Assembly: GCA_034509425.1 (NCBI GenBank)
Contig: JAVTVJ010000664.1
Location: 62,001-126,000 of the forward strand
Source of the DNA: Eopsaltria australis
Taxonomy: Eukaryota > Chordata > Aves > Passeriformes > Petroicidae
Reading direction: 5' to 3'
Length of the DNA: 64,000 nucleotides
The notes under the pieces were generated by a model. That model worked only from the letters and a program-made list of their open reading frames with translations. It had not been told where the DNA came from and ran no database searches. The position numbers were made by a program, and so were the translations under genes. Shown piece by piece: positions 33,561-46,054 of the stretch; position 1 is the first letter of the stretch; the number at the start of each line of letters is the position of its first letter.

Positions 33561-36500
33561 CCTGCATTTCTACAATCCTACATATCCTACAGTTCTAGGA
33601 TTACACCATGCCCATGGCTGTCTCCATGTTCCTTCAGCTCCTCTTCCCTCCTGTCACAGACACATCTTTGGAGAAAGCAGAAACACAAAGTGAGGATGCA
33701 GAGATCCCTCTGTACAGGGGATTTCCATAATCTGGGAAGGCCATGCTCAGGACTACTCCAACTTTTCATCAATGTCCTGCACCCCAGGGAGACCCTTGGA
33801 CCCCCAGAACTCGGTGTCCCCAGGTGTCCCACTGCAGGATGTCCCATCCATGCCCTGGGTGTGGGAGCAGAGCTTACAGAGGGGTGCTGCTTTCGCCCCG
33901 TGCCAAAGCAAACACAGATTTTTCAGGGTCACTTTCTCCTGTCCGTGGTCTTTACTTCTCCCTGAAGAAAATGCTCAGCCTGAAGCCAGCTGAAATCAAT
34001 GCAGTGGCAGCCCAGATTAATTTCACATCCACACGCTATTTTTTTAAATTATGTTATTAGGAAGATTTTATTCACTGTTGTTTTAAATCCCCTGGAAACA
34101 TGAAAATTCCATTTTCCCTGCGTCTATTCATCTTCATTAACCACGTGCTGATTTTTTTATTCTTTTCTGCTGTTGGTAGAAACTCCAAGCCAGTGCAACT
34201 CCCTTTTATTGTACTTTGATACCAACCAGAACTGAGATTTCTGTGATCTGTATGTGCCAATGTCAAGGACTAGAAGTGTATTTATCAGTCAGGAGTGGGG
34301 TCATTTTTATGTACTTTATGTTATTACTTTATCAACATTCCCACTCAAATTGAGTTGATTGTTTTCTTTGGGGCTTTTAAGCATTGGATTGTTTTATTTT
34401 AGCTGAAACAAGTAACATCTGCTGTCTAGAGTAATGTTGCTTAAAACCATTTGTATCAGGGGGAGTAGGTGGGAAGGGGATAAGAAACAAATCAAAGCTG
34501 TGTGTGTTTTAATGAAGACAGTGATTTTTGAGGGAAGAAGTAAAGTCTGGAAGTGTATAAGCAGCAGTTTTAAACTTGAGAATTCCTAAACAACAATTTC
34601 ATGACAAATTCAAGATCTTTTGCTCATTCCTTCTCTGCACCACAAATCATAACTTTTGGTTTGCAATCAAAAAAAAAAGCCTCAAAAAGTCTCCATAGGC
34701 AGAAATTTCTCTCTCAGAAGCTGACAAGAGATTCATTCCCCAGAAGTCAATGTTTGAATAATTATTTTGGATTAAAACACTTCCAGCAACAGCCTGAAGA
34801 AGGGAGCATTTGCAGCCTGGGTTTCTCACCAGACTGGCACACATTGCCTGGCCCAACAGGATTGCCCAGCAGGAGAGGTTTTCCCTCCACACAGCTTCAC
34901 ATGAGCAGCAAAAATAGACTGGTTTGGTCTCTGAAAGCTTCAGTGCTTTTGGCAGGTTAATTTTTGATCTTTAACGAATTGATTAGTCATTTCTAATCAA
35001 ACACTGTGTTCTGGGCCATCTATCATTACCTCCTATTACTGGAGGAAAAAAATGTCAGTGTGTTATTTCTGTCGGCACCCAGAGTTTGGTGTGTGGGGGA
35101 AAGCCTGGGAACTGCATTTTGGGTTTGTCCAGAAATAGGATTCTCTGCTGCAGCATTATTTGTCCTCCTCCAGAGATCTCCTATCCCACTCCAGCCCTAC
35201 AGTTCTCCCCGTGGTCTCTGGCACTTGGGAGTGCAGGAAATCTCATCATTTTTGCAATGTTAGTACAATTCCAAGCCTGACTTCCCACAGCATCCCTCAG
35301 ATCATCCAGGCACCTCATGGGAAAACCAAGTGCAGAAACTTCATGTGTCCTACTTTTCCAGAGCAAGCCCACTTCCATCCTCCCACTGCACCCCACATTC
35401 CCCGCAGAGCACAGGAACAGCAGCTATAGCCCAAAGGTGCGACAAAGGAAATGCAAATTTTTTCCACATTTAGACTATTAAAACCTGAAAAGAATATATG
35501 ATTTTTTTTTCCCCACATCCCTTGAGGCCTTTTTGGTGGAAGTGTGCAGAGGAGATTCAAGAACTCCTCCCACGGAAGATTTGATGAATGGGATCATCAA
35601 GATTTGGTGTCCCAGGGCAGTGAGGACAAAGGGTAGGGGTTTGCACACAGGCAATCTGGAGAATTTTGTGGGAGAAGTGGCCCCTCAGCACAGGGAATGG
35701 AGTTTATCTACATCCTGAAAGGCATCATGTAGCTTTATGGTGTCATAAAAAGGAATATTATACTAATAACTGTTAATAACTTTTAAAGATTCATGACCTC
35801 TGTGGTCATCTTGGCTCAGCTTCAGCCTGGGCAATATTTTCCTCTGTGTGTGAGTGGAGTTGGCAACGACCAGGACACAGAAGGGGCCCAGTTCTCTCTG
35901 GTGTAGCTCAGTCTGCCTCCTTTAAGCTCTGCCTGTGGGTACTGAGAGGTGCATCCAGCCAGTGGACTCCTGTGGTATTCTGCAGACTCGAAGAAATGTA
36001 AAACTCTGACATGATTTACTCTGCTCTGGGATCTCAAGCTGCTTTGTCCTACTTTTTGTCCTCTGCAGTGTCTTTTGAGCCACCCTTGGGTGTAACCAGG
36101 CTTCTGAGCTGAGCTATCTGCTGTAATCATCTTAAGGAAACAAATAACTGCACACACTGCCTGGTTTGGTGGGACTGGGAAAGAGATGCAATTTATCTGA
36201 AGTTAAGTACCAGAGTCCTCGTGTGCTCTCCTGTGAGCAAACCAGAACTGCAGGGAAGTAAAGACCATCCATGGAGCCTCCATTCCTCATCCAGCAGCTG
36301 CCCTCATCTTTATTGCTCTCAGTTTCTGGGCTGGAAAGGATGCATTGGGCATAAGGTTTTCTGTTCCAGGAGAGAGATTTGCACCCTCAGACAGGGAGAG
36401 GTGAGGCATTTTAAGCAAGAACCACTCTTGGCACACTTTGTTCTCATTCTCATGCAGGAGGTGTTGGTTTCTCTGTTTCATCATCTTCTTTATGCACATT

Positions 36501-36990
36501 CTGGTGTTTGTATAGAATATTCAAATGCACACATGCATACACACAGACACACACACTTAAATATAATTCCATATATGAAAGCAACACTGTAGAGCTGTTT
36601 GTTCAAAGCACAGACCTGAGAAGATTGAATCTGTTCCAATGCCCAGACAGCAGCTGGACACCCCCAGTGTAACTCCCTAAAAATGCAAATATGAGAACAG
36701 AATCAGGCCCTGTGCTCACTGAGAAAACCCTCTGGCAGAACATTGGTATCAGTGCCGTGTGCTGGTACAGCCTAATCAGCATCACCTCTTAAGCAATGAA
36801 GAATCAGGGCTCAAAATAGTCCACTCCAGGGTCTTTTGATTGCAAAGTGCTTCAGGAGAGAGGAGCTGTGTGCAAAAGCCTAATAAAATGAAGATCCACG
36901 CTGCATTTGCATTTTCCAATGAGTTTACCTGCATTTTGCATCTGCTAAGTAATGTTGCAGCAATTTCCAGAGGGTTTTTTTCCTTCCCTC
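33561..36990. other. Unique noncoding stretch, no gene seen
   Basis: The stretch holds short A and T runs and a CA-rich run near 36527-36556. Open frames of up to 147 codons (33522-33965) overlap in several frames and show no family features. Confidence 0.5.
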
Positions 36991-38315
36991 TGCTGGGAGG
37001 GAGAGGTGCTGAGTGCTGCACCTTGAAGCCTCCTCTCCCAGGGAAGGGGCTGCTGGAGCTGGGGAGAGAAGGAAAAAACCAGGACTCCCTGGCGTGAGGG
37101 TAAAGAAGAACAAAGAGGACAAAGCAAATATTAGCCTGGATTTCAGCAGCTAGAAGTTAAATTGGAAAATGAAAGAGGAAAAATTAAATAGGGTGGGTGT
37201 TGCCGCGCCTGAATTAAGCAGTGCTGAAGCTGCATCTCTCTCTCCCCATCCTTTCTCTCACTCTCTCTATCTGTGGCCTGTACAACCAATTCAGTGGATC
37301 TGTATTTTTGGCACAAATCACAGTGTCCTGTGATTCTTGATTATAATTGTAATAATGGGTTTCGGAAAGCCTGCGAGTGGTTCTGGGAATTGTAATGAGG
37401 GTTTGGGACAGAAGCGTTGTTTATACGGTTAGCGTTTGTTGCATATGGAACCCAGTTTAGCAGAATAGCTGGTGTAAAGTACTGCAAAATACACAATTAA
37501 ATGCAAACCAGCAGAAAAACCCCTCTTTGCTCCTTGAGAGACAGCCGTGCTGATGTTGTCACCCCCAGCCTGTGAGCAGATGCAGATGGCCAGTTCTGTT
37601 GTGACGATATTCCATTGCATTTGCCCTGTCTGAATTTCCACTCCTACAACCTTCTCTTAATTTACCATGAGAAAAATATGCATTCAATCCTCTTTTCTTC
37701 ATGTTCTACTCATCTCTCTTTATGATTATCCTTGCTTGAATCATCCAGCCATGCAAAAGCTCCACTGAGTCATGCAGTTCCCATTACAACCCAAGTAGAA
37801 TTACTCCCAATGATAGCATCTCTTTCCAGTGATTTTTTTTTCCTTTTCCAAGAGTCTTAATTTCTATTCAGTCACATGACAAGATTTCTACTCTCTCTCT
37901 AGTGAAATTATTTTGTCGTTTTAGTAGCTGCCTGTAAATTGTGGCCAAAATCTGCCAAGCTCCACCTGCCTCAGAGCTGCCTCCAAGTATTTGCTGATGT
38001 GCATGACCTTGGAAAGCTTCTCTGGTTGTCAGCATGGACACAGCATGGAAATAGGGGCCCTCAGAGATGATGCAAAGAAATAAGTGATTTTGTAAAAAGC
38101 CTGTGTGAGTTTTCTTCCCTTTGTTCATGGTTATGACAGATAGACTCAAAGCCGCAGAGGGGCCTGCTGGGGTTTGCAGGATTTTGCGCCTGAGCAAGCA
38201 GGAGGAATTGAGATTGTGCTGGGGCCCAAAGTGAGATTTCTGCAGAGGAACCTGCCAGGCTGAGATAGGGCTGAGGGTGGAACTGAGGGTGGCACTGAGC
38301 CCCAGCACTGGGGCT
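36991..38315. other. Noncoding stretch; candidate conserved element near 37140-37440
   Basis: No gene is seen. The part at about 37140-37440 combines TTGCCGCGCCTGAATTAAGC, a CTCTCT-rich run, GATTATAATTGTAATAATGG and GTTTATACGGTTAGCG. AT-rich homeodomain-like words with isolated CpGs are common in vertebrate developmental enhancers. This is inference from appearance only. Confidence 0.35.
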
Positions 38316-38588
38316 CGGCAGGACCCTGCAGCCACCGGGCACACGCGGCTCCGCTCCCTCTCAGATGCTCCGCAAACCTCAGAGCCGCAGCTTTTCTCTC
38401 TTCTGAAGACAAGCGGGGAGAGGGGAAAAAATTAAAATAATAATAAATAAGCCCCATACATCCTCCTCCTGGCTGTGTTTACCAGGGCTGCATCTCAATG
38501 TCTCCCTGGCTGCTGTCAGATCCCGCCCGGAGAGCGCCAGGCGAAGCCACCGCGCTCTTCCCAGCCAGCGCAGGCTGCATGTTGATCG
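38316..38588. promoter_or_regulatory. Local CpG cluster, possible regulatory element
   Basis: Sixteen CpGs counted by eye occur in about 270 bp (for example CACGCGGCTCCGC and CCACCGCGCTC), far above the surroundings, where stretches of several hundred bases often hold one or two. It is followed by SOX/FOX-like words (CCTTTGTTAACAC, 38598-38610). It is too short and too weak for a classical CpG island, and no exon adjoins it. It could be an unmethylated enhancer, or a promoter of an unannotated noncoding transcript. Confidence 0.3.
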
Positions 38589-41500
38589 TGTTCCTCTCCT
38601 TTGTTAACACAATTGCCTTCACCTTTACATAAATCAGATTTAGAGAACACATTGCATCTCAACAGCCTTGGGACACCTCGAGGCCTCTCAGTTCAATGGA
38701 GCTCATTATGGAAATCAGCTAAATGCTGAGCAGAGAGATAAGTGCGAACTGTTTACCAGCCCCTCACCAGATATACAGCAATTGCTAATGGGAGCTCATT
38801 TGCAGCCTTCCTCTGTCATCCAGCCCTCCTTATCTGCTCCTCCGACTCATCTGCAGGGGGTTTGCAGCAGAGATCCTCCTGTGAAGCTCCTCTTGGAGGA
38901 GGAGAGGAGACGAGGGGATGGGGTAACACTGGAAGGACCAAAGTGGGCCAAAATCCACACTCCTGAAGATTGCTGATCTTCTCAGCTCCGTGGGCAATGC
39001 CCAGCTTGACCAGAGATCATTGCTCTGAGGAGGAGGAAATGCTCCCATCTCCAGGCCTTCCAGAGGGCATCCATCCCTCCCGAGGATTGCAGGCTGGTAA
39101 CTGAGTGAAAATTGGGGCTTTCAGGAGGTTTCTGAGCTGTGAGAACACAGGGAGCTGCTACCCAAGGTGGGAGAGCACGAGGCTACATGAAAAAATGAGT
39201 GTAAAATGTTCTCAGTTGTGGCCATGGGGAATTCCTCTCTGGAGACATTTCTCAGCCTGGTTCATCCAGAGCTGTGCACATGCAATCACAAGGAAGAAAG
39301 GGGTGGAGATGGCCCTGAAGATCCCTTCTGGGAGTGGAAGGAGGTCCTTGGATCAGCAGCTCCCCCAGAAAGCCTGGGGACACCTGTACAACACACACAA
39401 ATGACAGCCAACTCTAGAACTGGCTTTTCTTTTTTCCCCAACAGCATTTTTCCTTAGGATGGTGAAACTTTACAAACTGGGGAATGGTTTTGACTTGTTC
39501 CTCAATTCCATATTTTTTAAGTTTGAGGGTTGTCAAAACATTTTGTTCTGACATTTTCTCTGAAAAATGCCAATTTTCCAGTTCGATATGACTTTCCATT
39601 TTTTAAATTAACGCAGAATTATTAATGTCATGACTTTAAAATAAACAAAGAACCATGCTACCTTTTAGCTATTTAATTATGGAGTGGAGGGGACTGTTCA
39701 AATACCAGACGAAAACCCTCTTCAGTTTTCCAGTGTGAAATATTTCTTCCGATTATAGGTTTGCAAAGGTTTCAAAGATGTCAGCTTCTTGTCTTAATTC
39801 AAGAGAGGGAAGTGTTTCAAGCTCTCCACAATATTTTTGAAGGAGGAAAGCCACTTTCAGCTCTAATAGACTCCTTTTATGGAATTGGCTCCATTCAGAG
39901 GTTCTCATTAACTGCTGTCAATGGCTGTAATTTTTGTCTGTCCAACACCAAGAAGTCAGAGGGAGTGTGAGATCTGTCCCTGACATCTCACCCAATGCTG
40001 CAGGAGAGCAGGAAAGGTGCCTATTTTCCCCAAGAATAACCTCTCTCATTAGAATGCAAGCAGACTTTCCAAAGTAAGATCATTTTTCTTCCTGTTGTCT
40101 CGAATTCCAATACTCTGCCCTTTTCAAATGATTTTCAAGAGAATAGTTCAGTTCTAGGTTTAGATAATTTTTTTTTTAGCAATTTTTTTAACATCTTGTA
40201 GGTTAGACTGCGTTTCCTCCTCAGCTCAGAAAACCAAAACAGAGCTTTTAGCTGCCACTGCTAACTCCAGCATTTTGCAATGGAATGTTATTTAAAATTC
40301 TGGACAAATTGTCTCCTCTCTGCCTCAGTAATTTCATGCAAGAGGAGAGGGACAGAGTGGAGAGTGAGATGTAATTCTGAGTTTTGTGTGTGTTCTCTGG
40401 GTGGGAGAGCTGGACATCCTTGTATTTCACTGGCAATTTTGTCTTTACATTGAGAGATGATTTCCAGTTGCAGGGGCTGCAGGAATGATTTATGGAGCAC
40501 ACACAGAAGGACAGACACTGTAACACCAAAATACCACCAGCTCTGAGATGGAACACATCAGTTATTGACCAAAACACAGCAAGGGTGTGCATGGGGATTA
40601 CTGAGGAGTCCTGAGTTTAAGAGGAGTCCTGAGTTTAATTTGAAGTTGAACGAGAATTAAAACAGGTGAAAACAAGACTGCCTGCATTTAAACTTTACAG
40701 AGAGGCTGAACCACAACTGCTGGTCCATGGAGATGTTTCAGGAGATCCTTGGTGCTCAGCATGTTCTTAGCTCATCCTGACAGCAGGAATGGGAATTCTG
40801 GCTGGAAATTAATCCATCAGGAAACTCCACTTGGGTGGAAGCACTTCACCCTCTGCAAACAGCTCATATCATTTAAGGCATGACATGATTAACAGCCCTG
40901 GCAGCTGGGCTTTCCCAAGTTACGTTCCAGGAACAACCTAATTCATTTTTACTGGAAGTTAATTTGTATTAAAAATGTCTTTTATTACTTTTAATACATC
41001 TTAAGTCGGTAGAACTTTTGCTAGTTGCCATTACTTAGATCTATTTTCCAGCACAAAGTAAATTTGGGGGGAAACTACTGAATGGAACTTCAGGTAATTC
41101 CAACCACTGATTGGCTGGAGTTTCTGCTTCCAAGGAAATTCAGTTGCTGAGATTTTAACATCAGGCACTTTGAGGGAAGGAAAGAGGCAGAGTAAAGACA
41201 CACAACTGGATATTCTGACTCCTACATTTCTACTGATCTGCTGAGCTCTGTAAAGAATCCCTACAAAACGTACAACTAAATAAACCTCACCTGAATAAGC
41301 AGGTGTTGTTGCCAGATGCTCTGAAGCTTCCTCTCCCCTTCCACCTCAGGATTTGTACCCAAAACTCATCAGAGCTGCTCTTCCCGGCCTCCCAGGAGTT
41401 TCCATCAGCATTAACAGTGCTCAAATCTCCAGCACAGGTAGGGCTCGGGTCTAAACTTGCAATCAGGGGTTGAAATAAAAAATAAGTCAACTTTTGGAGG

Positions 41501-43559
41501 AATCAACCTGTCAGAACTGTTTTGCACTAGACGGAAGGGCCAATAGAACTAACTATAGATTTCTTCCAAGACTGATGTTCTAATTTCTCCAGGGTTTTGT
41601 GGTGACCTTTGGTGCATTTCATGATCTGGTCCTTTAGAAAGCTCAATATTACATCTCAGTCACTGTACAAATAACATCTTGGGATTATAGCCTGCTGTTA
41701 ATAAATGTGGTTAATCATCAATAAGAGAGTTTCAGCTATTATACACTGACGATGTAATTTTATACCTCACCAATCCAGAGAAATCGGTTCCATTCCTTTT
41801 AGATTTGCTGGATAGATTTGGGGCCTTTCAAGGTTAATGTCACTAAATCACCTGCTAATTTAAAAGAATCATTTGAGTACCTGGAGAGAACATGTCCTTT
41901 TCGTGTTTCTAAGTTAGGTTCTAAATACTTCCTTGGCTTTATCTGATCTGCTGGGTTGGGAAGGAAGATTGATGCTGTTGTTGCTGCACCAAAGCAAATA
42001 TCCAGTGACCTTGAGAAGTGGTCTATTTTATGCATAAGTTGCAGAGGATGCATTAACACCACTAAAGTTGTCAGTCTCAGACAGTTAGATCTTCACTCAT
42101 TAAACTCCATTTCAGTGCCAAGCCAGCTGAAAGAAATAAAATAAAATTAGGAGTCGATGAATGGTCTTGTTTGTGGGAGAAGGAATGTCTGTGCAGAGGC
42201 TCAGCTCCAGGGGTTTGCTCTGAGTTTAGGGAACAGACCGGCCATGGGAGCTGGGGGAGTCTTCACCTGCCTTCCTCTTCACTCTCACTGTGACTGAGTG
42301 TGGACAGAAAAACGTCCCTGAGGGAGGAAGGACTCACAGAAGTCACACGAGAAAACCTGGGTTTGTCTTCTCCCACCACGAGGAAGTCTCAGCACAGAGG
42401 ATTCTCCCCGCCCCGATCCACCCCTGGCTCATGGTGCAAGCACATCCAGAGGGACAGAGCTCACCGAGGGTGGGGGAGTCGTGCCTTTGCTGGCTTTGCA
42501 CAAACCCTTGGTGGGCAGCTGAGAGGGATAAATGAGCTGCAAGCTCCAGGGCCCCCCAAAGAGCAGGAATGCCTCCTCTTAGGAGATGAGCTCAGTGCAA
42601 CGCTCCCAACACACTCAGAGCAGTGCCCACATTGGAGATGTGGCTCCTGTGCATAAGCCTCCTTTGCCCTAAGGGAGTGACATCTCTTACAGCAGGACTA
42701 AAAGTCATTTTTGCCTTATCCTAAATGTGCCCATTAATTTTCTATCAGTGTCAGATAGCTATAAATAATGACACAAAATGTATAATAAGACAATTCGCCC
42801 CGAATTTTTTGAAATACGTGTATTTATCCATGCACCAGTGGTGGATTAAATTTAATTTAATGGATTGAAACTTTTGTATTAAGAAAATCCCAACGTTTAA
42901 AACAAATAAATCACAGAATGTTGTATCAACTTTCTACAAAGCTGTGCAATTTTTAGAACAACCCAAAACAACTTCTGTGACTTTAATCTGCACATTGAAA
43001 GTATCAAACTTTTGCAATATGCCAAAGAATAAGAAATCTCTTATTTTCTGGTTCTTGCTGGCTTCCTGTCTTAGAGGCACAGGGGTTACTCCTGTAATAA
43101 TTTGTTTGCTAAGTGCTATGAATCCGATCTATTAAGCTTATTTACAAATTGTTTCAGCAGTTTCACAAACAGGGTGTGTAAGGGAGAAACAGGGAGGAGA
43201 AAACTGGCGAATAATGCTATCAAAATGCTGTAACATCAATGGAATAAATCACCTTTGAAATGCTGCTCGGCTCATTCTTGTGTGACTGTCACAGGCAGAG
43301 CCTGGAATCTCCTCCGGGCGGGAGGAGCCTTTGGAGTGGCGTTGCTGGATGAGGAGCAGCCTGCAGAGGGAAAACCCTGGAGATCTCTGGGCATCTCTTC
43401 TGGAGGCAATTCAGGCTCCATTCTTGTGGGTGTTAATTGGGAATAAAACACCTGCTAGCTGGGATTATTACTCACTGGGATTGTGCCTCCTGTGTGAGGT
43501 GCTGGAAAAAACCCTGGCCAGCATTTCCCTCTCTGCTCTGGCTGAGGGATAGCAGGGAA
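38589..43559. other. Unique noncoding stretch, no gene seen
   Basis: The only structure is an exact 18-bp tandem duplication at 40603-40638, listed separately. AT-rich, enhancer-like parts lie at about 41640-41770 and 42720-42930. Frames of up to 118 codons show no family features. Confidence 0.45.
40603..40638. repeat. Exact 18-bp tandem duplication
   Basis: GAGGAGTCCTGAGTTTAA occurs twice in direct succession without a mismatch, which indicates a recent slippage-type duplication. Confidence 0.95.
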
Positions 43560-44216
43560 TGCAATTTGGTGGCTAAATGCACTTCGTTTATCTCCTGCCT
43601 TTAGCCAACGAATTTATCACGCACATTAATATCAGGAGAGGTTAGAGTTCAGCGGATGAAACATTTGTTTTCTTGTGCTCTCTCCATAAATAAACTCTGC
43701 CTCTTCCCTGGCAGTATTTTCACAAAGCCAGGAAAGCACCAGACATTGGGGAGATGGCTCTGGCTGTGCTGGGGGGGAGTTGTGTGCATCTTAAAATGCT
43801 CCACCACAGACCTCTGTGCCTCCAACTGCATTTCAGCTTCTCTTTTTCTCCCCCTCTGTCTTCTCCTTCTGTTGTTGTCTCATAGTTATTAGCCAGCCAG
43901 ACATTTTTTATCTCTTGGAAAGATACTTTAGCTCATATCCAATGTAATCATCTCCTGGGCTTCTACTTTAGTCCCCACAGGCCTGGGAAAATGACATTTC
44001 TTTTACTGATTAACAAAACAATACAGAATGCTAAGAAAAATTACTTTATGCTCAACCTTTCATTAGTTCCTACTGTGCCTGCTTGGTTGGAGGAGTTTGT
44101 TTCCCAGTTTCAAGCCAAGCTAGAATTTCTTTCTGTTCTTTGGCCTGGGTAATGCAGAGGTTCGAGCAATTCAGTATTTTATTTGTTACCCCAAAAATAA
44201 TAGTAGAGTGGAGTCT
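43560..44216. other. Noncoding stretch; candidate conserved element near 43560-43640
   Basis: The first 80 bp (GGTGGCTAAATGCACTTCG, TAGCCAACGAATTTATCACG, CACATTAATATC) mix AT-rich words with isolated CpGs and look regulatory in style. No gene is seen. Confidence 0.3.
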
Positions 44217-44644
44217 GGAAAAGAGAAAAGAGAGAAAAAAGAGAAAAAAGGAGAAAAGAGAGAAAAAAGAGGGAAAATAGAGGAAAAAAGAGGAAAAAAA
44301 CGGGAGGGGAGGGGAGGGAGGGAGGGAGGGGAGGAGGGAGGGGAGGAGGAGAGGAGAGGAGAGGAGGAGGAGAGGAGAGGAGAGGAGGAGAGGAGGAGGA
44401 GAGGAGAGGAGAGGAGGAGGAGAGGAGAGGAGAGGAGAGGAGAGGAGAGGAGAGGGAGGAGGAGAGGAGAGGAGAGGGAGAGGAGAGGAGGAGAGGGAGA
44501 GGGAGGGAGAGGAGAGGAGAGGAGGAGGAGAGGAGGGAGAGGAGAGAGGAGGAGAGGAGAGGAGAGGGAGAGGAGGAGAGGAGAGGAGAGGAGAGGAGAG
44601 GAGAGGAGAGGAGAGGAGAGGAGAGGAGAGGAGAGGAGAGGAGG
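44217..44644. repeat. 428-bp polypurine tract, AGGAG-type
   Basis: Every base is A or G except T at 44278 and C at 44301, and 44302-44644 is 343 purines in a row. The first 85 bp are GAAAA-rich. The rest is AGGAG/AGGAGG pentamer- and hexamer-like repeat, with a perfect AGGAG run at about 44573-44641. Such mirror-like purine/pyrimidine DNA can form triplex (H-DNA) and stalls polymerases. The long frames on both strands here (232 codons of Ser/Leu/Pro on minus, 152 of Glu/Arg/Gly on plus) are artefacts of the repeat. Confidence 0.97.
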
Positions 44645-46054
44645 CACTGTCTTCAATGTGATCTAAAAGCAGACCCTCTGCTCTCCTGGCCACCTCAGTG
44701 TCCCCTCTGCTTTCCCCAGGAGCAGTTCCACAATTATTGAGTAGTTGGGCTCTGCAGCTCTGTCTCATCCATGGCAGGGAGTGAGCTATAAATAATCTCC
44801 CTCATTCTCAGTCTCTCCTCCCCTTAGGAGATCTCCTTTCTCTAAATACTCTCCTGCTTTGGAATTCCTGCTGAAAATTCTGTCAGCGAGCGGTCAAGGC
44901 TTAAAATTCCATTACTAGAGTTGGGAGAAGAAAAGGTAAATATTTATTTCTAGCTTTTGAATAGTGATAAGAAAGTAATGACAGTGACAGAAACCCCTGT
45001 CAGGTACCTTTATTATCAACATAAACCCCTAAAAAGGGAAATTGGCTCAAGAAAGCAGTGTAGCTTGGCACCACTCAGCCTGCCTGCTGGGCTGGAAGTC
45101 AAAATATTTTAAACTTTTCATACAAATATACCCCAAAAAAATCCTTCCAGAGTTTCACATGGAAAAGATTAAACCATTAAGCAAGATTAAAATGTCTTGC
45201 ATGTCTCCTCAGGACCTTATCAGCTCACCAGTGTATGTTACACTGTAATGAAAAACTACAACGTGGAAATGGAAAGTTCGGCGCTGTTGAAATAGATCCT
45301 AAAAGCAGAAGCAAAAATTCCCTCAGACCTTTTCAGGAGGACTTGTTTTGACACATTGTTGTCAAAATCATGGATCAAACTGATACACAGGAGCGTTGCT
45401 GAAAGGAAACTCAGTGCTGAAAATGACAAGGAAGTTTTAGCAAGTGTGATTTGGAGAGCAGAATTTGGGCTCTGATCCCCACCGAGTGACTCTGTGGCCT
45501 TGAAGATCTGCCTTTCTGACTTTTATGCTGTCTCAAAAGTTAAAGCTGGAGCAAAAATCTTCTTTTTCTTGTGTCTAATCAACGCCTACCTGCTGTGGTG
45601 GCAATTCAGTCTTCATCAGGACATAAAATCATATAAGACGTAATTTTATACAGTTAATCAAATACAGTCCCTGAAGACATATTCAGACCTGGGGTGGTCA
45701 AGAAGGAATATTTTCTCTGGTTCATTCTTTAAATCATCATCTTATTTCTGGTGGATTGTGCCTCTGCAAAGATACAGACCTTCTGCTCAATAAATACCCT
45801 TTTTTCTCAATGGAATCCAGTTCTTGTGTTCCCAAATCTTGCCATTATCCATGGTCACTTTAGGCCAATTATTGTGAAATATCTGCCTGCTGGGGCTGGA
45901 GTGCAAGGAGGAGTCATCTGAACAGCCACCAAAAACAACCTTAGGTGGAAAAGGACCAGCTTGGAGCCACCACCCTCCCTGTCCTCACATGGACATGGCC
46001 ATCACCACACCAGGGTCTCCTGCAGAGGAATACTCCCCTCCACGAGTCCCAGTG
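44645..46054. other. Unique noncoding stretch, possible MIR trace
   Basis: No gene is seen. Near 45445-45510 the words GGGCTCTGATCCCCACCG and ACTCTGTGGCCTTGAAG weakly recall a MIR core, but not enough to call. Confidence 0.45.

Noticed and set aside
44070..44768. Long open frames over the purine tract (232 codons minus, 152 codons plus)
   Set aside because: They are translations of AGGAG repeats into Ser/Leu/Pro or Glu/Arg/Gly runs. A repeat lacking the stop words stays open without being a gene.
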